NCBI GenBank assembly: GCA_038380435.1
Contig: JAWZYU010000011.1
Span: forward strand, 76,009,501 to 76,073,500
Direction of reading: 5' to 3'
Source of the DNA: Ryuthela nishihirai
Lineage: Eukaryota; Arthropoda; Arachnida; Araneae; Heptathelidae
Length of the DNA stretch: 64,000 bases
Below, in pieces: positions 58,691 through 64,000 of the stretch. The notes below the pieces were generated by a model. It saw nothing but the letters and a program-made list of their open reading frames with translations. It was not told the DNA's origin and searched no databases. The translations under genes and the position numbers were made by a program. Numbering within the stretch: position 1 is the stretch's first letter; every line of letters starts with the position of its first letter.

Positions 58691-60026
58691 GAAATTTGCT
58701 TTGAAATAAAAATCCAGATGCAATTGTTTTGGAAGAAAGTGGCGATAATTAGCCAAGGAGCATTGAATCGTTGATAGCGATAATCCAAGACAGCAACGTT
58801 TAAAAGATTGATTGTTCCTTGATTTGTTCCTAATCATAATTAGTTTATAGAACGTAATGAAATGAAAAAATAGTCGTAATTCCCAGAGTTTTTATCGTTT
58901 GGTTTTCAGTTGTGATTATAATTAAGGATAAGAGAGAGAGGAGTCGTCTACAAAGATTCGCTAGAAGTCATTCTGGCTTTCACCTAAAAATTTATATGAG
59001 AACATTTATCATTTGCCCCACGATCAATGTTATAATCATAGTCTTCTTCCTATTTTTATCCACAAGGCATGGCTAAAACTCTTCATTAACAGAAGCTATT
59101 TGCGTAACAAAATGGAATCATTGGAGTTACGTAAGCAAGGTGTGCAATCCAGATATCATTTTTGAAATACAAATCAGAAACGGAAATGAAGTATTTAAGA
59201 ATGTAATAATTAATGGTATGCTCTGCTACAGAACTTAGGCAAAAAAACCATGGTATCATTTAATAAGATGGCTGAAGCATTTATTGAGATGTTGAACATG
59301 GTAGTAAAGAATCACTATATGTTATGACAAGTGTCAAATATTCATGAAATGAAAAACTGCGTATGAATCAAACAAAACGGTGAACATTACTAATTTGTTA
59401 AGGCACTGTCATAAGATACATTACCTTTGAAAATTCTCTTTAAAATATAACGGAAGGTGACTACTTTTTTTAGAGAGCACTGTTAGGAGAGTTATTTGTG
59501 CAACGTTCCAAGGTGAGAGCATGAATCCCTAAGAGAGATAATTTTGAAACACCTCGTGTATTATACAATATAGAGCATTATGCACAGACCATTATGCAGT
59601 GCTCAGTCATGAAGAAATAAGTACTGTTATCTATCAACGAACTTGATGAGGTTAATTTTTCCTCTTGGCACGCTGATGATTTAATTGCTTTACAGTTTAT
59701 CTCTCATCATTACATTGCAACAAGGGAGTATGTAACAAAGCAAAATACTAATAGGGTTAAGTTACAGGAAGAGCGAGCAAAAACTACTTGAATTATTAAT
59801 TGCTCGACAGGTCTTCAAAATATTCTATATTAGAATTGTTACCCAAAATATATTAAACTCAACAGATGAATTTTTTTTGAACTTGCGTTTTAAATTATTA
59901 ATTTTTAAAACTTGAATTTCTTATAAATATACTTAATCTATCATTATTATTAAATATAGTTATTATAATTATTGATGTTTCCTTTAGAAAATATAGCTGA
60001 TGCACTCTTTGCTCATTTTCTGCTAG

Positions 60027-60217
60027 ATTCGTTACGCAAGTCCTGAACGTCTCTTTGAGCGGCTAACCGATTTGAGGTTCCTCAGCATTGACTTCCTCAA
60101 CACCTTCCTGCTGACGTATCGTGTCTTCACAGATGGCGTTACAGTGCTCGAAGCACTCAAGAAAGTTCACTATAACCCAGAGTGCCAACTAAGTTCTTCC
60201 TTACAGGATTCCACAGG
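60027..60217 (+). CDS. RASGRF-like: Ras-GRF type exchange factor, REM (RasGEF-N) domain exon
   Basis: After acceptor tctgctag the exon opens in phase 0 with [20 protein letters not shown], then [17 protein letters not shown] and [15 protein letters not shown]. It ends at a likely donor agg/gtatgag at 60,217/60,218 (191 bp). The block is the RasGEF N-terminal (REM) motif that braces the catalytic CDC25 domain; the [25 protein letters not shown] signature is characteristic of RASGRF rather than SOS or RasGRP. It joins exactly to the CKLPQ end of the exon at 53,722. The CDC25 catalytic exons must lie beyond the window. The donor position is the least certain part. Confidence 0.88.
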
Positions 60218-61195
60218 GTATGAGATAGATATTTCGGAATTGGATATTTTTGCACAACTCAAAATATTCGGATATAAAGTTATTGATTTAAAATACTTGA
60301 TTTGTTCCTAATCATATATAATTATATTTTTATTCTGTTGCATAAGAGGAAGTTTTATATGTCATTGGTTTTCCCTTGGGTGCATCGTAACACGGTTAAT
60401 GTTCATGTTCATTTAACCTATCGTTAACACCAGACCAGGAAATCTACATCCAGTGTACTAACAACCTATATTAATTTTATCCAGTGTATCCAACATATGT
60501 ATTATCCAGTGTACTGACAACCTACATTAATTTTTTGCTTTCCACTCTAATCATGTGGATTGAAAATGATACCATGCGACTTTGATGATATTAGTTATTT
60601 ATCATCTAGGAAAGTGGAGCTCAGTAGCCATTAGCATATTGGAATGAACAGTTAAGAATAAGTAGAATTTGGAGAAGACACACTTCTTTTTTATTAGACC
60701 AGTCAGATAATATCCTTTTGTAATATTTTATTTCTTCAAAAACGCATATAAAAATGTGTACTAGGTTCTGTGATATTATATTTTATATGCCATTATTAAT
60801 AAATTGTTAATAATAGGATTTAATGTTTCAAAATTTCAATGAAAAAAATCAGGAAAGTCTGTATACATATACAGACTTTCCTGATATAACTCCATAAAAT
60901 ATATATAATATCCATAAAATGGATATAATCATATATCCATAAAATAATAATATAACTCCATTAAAGTCACAAAAGTTTCTATAGAAAGAGCGTAACTACA
61001 AAAAATCCGGACGATGTAGAAATAAAAGTGTAAGAAATAAAAGTGTAAATAAAAGTGTAATTTGGAGCTGAGAACCCATTTAGTTCTGTTTGGAGGTGTG
61101 TTCAAAAGGTGAAAAGGTGAAATACAAAACTCTTGGAAAAATATCTCTATATATGAAAGCATGATAGAGATGATATATATATATTTCATTCATTC
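60218..61195 (+). other. Ras-GRF intron, start
   Basis: A+T-rich. It contains the hairpin at 60,848-60,885 and a run of tccataaaat-like short repeats at 60,890-60,960. The next intronic feature is the LINE at 61,196. Confidence 0.6.
60848..60885. repeat. Perfect hairpin
   Basis: Arms atcaggaaagtctgtat (60,848-60,864) and its exact complement (60,869-60,885) around a 4-base spacer, acat. Confidence 0.88.
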
Positions 61196-64000
61196 ATTCA
61201 TCATCCTCAAGCAGCCATGGGCTACGGAGGTCCAACCAGACCACGCAGTTTAATTCTCCAAGCATATCTGTCCTGAGCTACATCTGCTGCATCCGGCCAC
61301 TGCACACCAATTCTAACAAGGTCCTGTTTGACATTGTCTGCCCACCGCATCCTAGGTCTCCCCCTCCTTCTGAAGCCTCTAGGCACACTGTTCATAACCC
61401 TATTAGCCAATCTATAATTATTCATACGAGCAACATGGCCAAACCAGCGGAGTCTCTCTCTGCACAATATGCTGCTTAAAGGAGGTTGCAGACTCCTTTG
61501 CCTAACCTCATCATTAGTTACAAAGTTAAACCATCTAATACCCAAGATACTGCGTAAGCATCTAGAATCAAAAGCATCTAGTTTCCTGTTATCTTGTTTA
61601 CACAGCGTCCAAGTTTCACTACCATAACTAACCCTAGAAAGAACCAAACTATTATACAGTCAAATTTTAGTCTTTAGGTGTATACGCCTATTTCTCCACA
61701 ATCTCCATAGATTCTTAAAAGTCCCGGCAGCAATACCTATTCGTCTGTTAATCTCATGCCGCACATCACCAGTATCAGTTACATAGCTCCCAAGATAATT
61801 AAACTGTGACACCTGCTCAAGACTACAACCATTCAGATTAACTGAATCACAACCTGCCTGACCAATTTTCATCACTTTAGTTTTCTCTCTGTTTATAACC
61901 AAACCTACTCTACTACCAGTCTCATCAACAGCTCGAATGAAAGAGTTCATCTCATCAACATCATTTGCCAAAAGGGCTAAATCATCAGCATAATCTAAAT
62001 CAGAAATTTTCATATCTCCAACCCATTTAAGGCCAAAATCTTTCCCTCGAAGTGAATTTCGCATAGCATAATCAACAACCAAACTAAAGAGAAAAGGAGA
62101 CAAAATGCACCCTTGACGAACACCAGAAGCAATGCTAAACCAATTGCTACAAGACTTACCAACTCTCACACATGACTCAGTGTTATTATAGAGAGCTTTC
62201 ATTATGTTAACTAACTTGTCTGGTATACCATATGATTTCACAATCAACCACAAATTATGACGATCAACAGAGTCGAAAGCCTTTTTGAAATCAACAAAGC
62301 TAGCAACCAAAGGTTTCTGAAACTCTAAACATTTCTCAAGAATCTGCCTAAGTGAAAATATCTGATCTACACATCCCCTACCACTTCTGAATCCACATTG
62401 CTCATCACGCAATTGCCTGTCAACCAGATTCTTAATTCTTTAAGCACAATCATGGAAAGAACTTTACCTGGAACATAGAGTAGGCTGATACCCCTATAGT
62501 TATCACAAGAACTGCGATCACCTTTTTTGAAAATAGGGATAATAATAGCTCTGGTAAAATCTTTAGGAACCATGCCTTTATCATAAAAGTTATTCAAAAT
62601 TTCAGTCATCCAAGTGATAACCAAAACATTCCCAGCTCTGAGCATTTCTGTAGTAATTTCATCTACCCCTGGGGATTTATGAAGTTTCAGTTTAGAGATA
62701 GCCAAACTAACTTCAGATTGTGTTATAGGGCCAAAATTAAAGCTGCCAATGCATCTATCATCATTACAAACAATGGGAGTAGAACTAACCACATTGTTTA
62801 GAACATCACTGAAATGCTCAGCCCACCTAGCCATGAGAGAATCCTCACCTTCTATAACCTTACCTTGTTTATCCTTCAATCCCGGTATGCCTGTCCGTTT
62901 TCTACCACATAAAACATTAACTATCTGGTACAGCTCTCTGCTGTTGTGCTGCCTAACTGCTTCCTCAGCTTTGTCAGCCAAGCTATCAAGCCAAACATTT
63001 TTATCAGTAGCTAACTGATCCTTTACACGTTTATTAAGCTCTCTGTAATCTTTTCTATTAGGACTAGTAGGGTACTGATTAAGGACATTCCTGCAATTCC
63101 TTCTTTCTGAAATAAGCTCAATTGCCTTGTCACTTAAATAATTCTGCCTCCTCTGCTCCTTTTTTCCTAAAAGAGTACTGTTAGTTTCCAAAAAAGCCTG
63201 TTTAAAATGGCCCCATTTTTCCTCAACTTCAGTATTAAGCAAACCATGACCGTCATAATGACTAAGTAACCTATCATGCTAAGCTTTAGCTATAACTGGG
63301 TCATTCAGAGCTTCAGTATTAAAGGTAAATTTTTTAACTCTAGCACAACACTTTTTAAGTTTAAGTTGCAAGACACTTTTAACAAAGTAATGGTCAGATC
63401 CAATTTCAGCTCCCCTATATGCCCTGGTATTTCTAACAGAACTAGCCCATTTGCTGTTAATTAATATATAATCAATCATATTCCTATGCAGCCCATCAGG
63501 TGAAACCCATGTGTATTTATGTATGTCGCGGTGTTTGTAATATGTGTTAGTTATTCTGAAACCATTGAGTTTACTTACCTGTAGGAGACGTTGCCCATTA
63601 CCATTGCAGCTACCAATACCAAAGGGACCTATTACTCCTCCCCAAAGGTCAGAGTCGGTACCAACTTTGGCATTGAAGTCACCAAGAACAAGGGTAATAT
63701 CTCCTTTCTTGACAGAATTCAAAATGTCCTGAAGTTGTCCGTAAAACCTATCCTTCTCATTATCATCAGCATCCTCAGTGGTTGCATAACAACAGATAAC
63801 ATTCAAGTTTTTAATGCTTGTCTGAAATTTTGCTGTAAGAAACCTTTCATTAATGCACTCATATCCTAGAAGAGCATCACTAGCATGTCTGCTGAGCAGC
63901 AGACCCACGCCTTGGTGATGCTTTCCATCCTCCCTCCCTGTAAAGAGAAATTTAAAGTTATTTTTAAGTATCTCACCTTTACCTGTCCATCTGGTCTCTT
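61196..64000 (-). mobile_element. Young RTE-type LINE copy L9, running off the window
   Basis: The 3' tail is a (CATT)n/(CAT)n stretch at about 61,183-61,208 next to a (TA)n run. The body is colinear with copy L1 back to the start of the endonuclease (RWTGKGE equivalent) at the window edge. It lies on the strand opposite to the Ras-GRF gene, in its intron. Confidence 0.88.
61222..64000 (-). pseudogene. Endonuclease-RT ORF of LINE L9
   Basis: Open segments are 63,908-63,279 (endonuclease with LVLGDFNAKVG, IDYILI, SDHYFV), 63,242-62,367, 62,412-61,660 (RT with FKKAFDSVDRHN and intact YADDLALLA near 61,980) and 61,647-61,222 (RWFGHVARM, RRRGRPRMRWADN). Three lesions separate them: a stop replacing a tyrosine near 63,280, a one-base deletion near 62,440 in the run before KNLVDRQ, and a stop replacing an arginine near 61,652 (KTKI-stop-LYNS). 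All catalytic residues seen in the window are otherwise present. Confidence 0.85.

Larger units (their letters stand above)
53723..60026 (+). other. Intron of the Ras-GRF gene
   Basis: About 6.3 kb between matched phase-0 splice sites (gtgagcaag at 53,723; attttctgctag ending 60,026). It contains SINE copies at 54.1, 55.8 and 56.0-56.6 kb and a short repeat pair at 58.07/58.64 kb. It carries no exon that I can support. ORFs at 57,334-57,579 and 58,074-58,361 are hydrophobic or A+T-driven and not gene-like. Confidence 0.75.

Overview
This is an A+T-rich, gene-poor stretch of animal nuclear DNA, most likely arthropod and possibly chelicerate (inferred from repeat types; the species cannot be fixed). 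The only recognised host gene is a Ras-GRF type guanine-nucleotide exchange factor on the + strand. Two consecutive exons (53,647-53,722 and 60,027-60,217) encode the start of the REM/RasGEF-N region and are separated by a 6.3-kb intron. Most of the rest is a layered deposit of transposable elements. There are no prokaryotic signatures, rRNA genes or CRISPR arrays.

Layout. 1-4.3 kb: a decayed hAT transposase tail, a palindromic Tc1/mariner-type MITE plus a partial second copy with stacked palindromes, and a hAT-type MITE. 4.0-17.95 kb: a degenerate array of about 0.8-kb A+T-rich repeat units, each ending in a foldback hairpin. The array is broken open by (i) an LTR retrotransposon (4,330-8,399) with 609-bp LTRs differing at one base, a 5-bp target duplication and one open gag-protease ORF but no RT or integrase, (ii) a SINE with a perfect 15-bp duplication, and (iii) an RTE-type LINE (9,739-16,507) that is itself split by an opposite-strand LINE of the same family (10,460-13,866). 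18.2-24.1 kb: a three-hairpin cluster, a broken single-ORF gene of an uncharacterised multicopy arthropod family with an internal tandem duplication, another SINE, a truncated DUF4817/DDE transposon and a dispersed repeat. 24.9-30.6 kb: two old copies of the LINE family, one with a 5' inversion of the twin-priming type. 31-46 kb: fragments of two other LINE types (RNase H-bearing and jockey/CR1-like), two more old RTE-type copies, SINEs and a GC-richer orphan ORF island. 46.7-50.3 kb: a SINE inside a SINE and a LINE copy whose RT has lost its YADD motif. 53.6-61.2 kb: the Ras-GRF exons and introns with SINE insertions. 61.2-64 kb: a young LINE copy running off the window.

How the parts relate. 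The RTE-type LINE family is present in about ten insertions from near-intact to barely recognisable, so it has been active over a long time. The SINEs have tRNA-like heads and probably borrow LINE machinery (inference). The gag-protease LTR element looks very recent but cannot move alone, so it should depend on enzymes from a partner element elsewhere. That dependence, and the hairpin-ended repeat array, are the best candidates for something not yet described.
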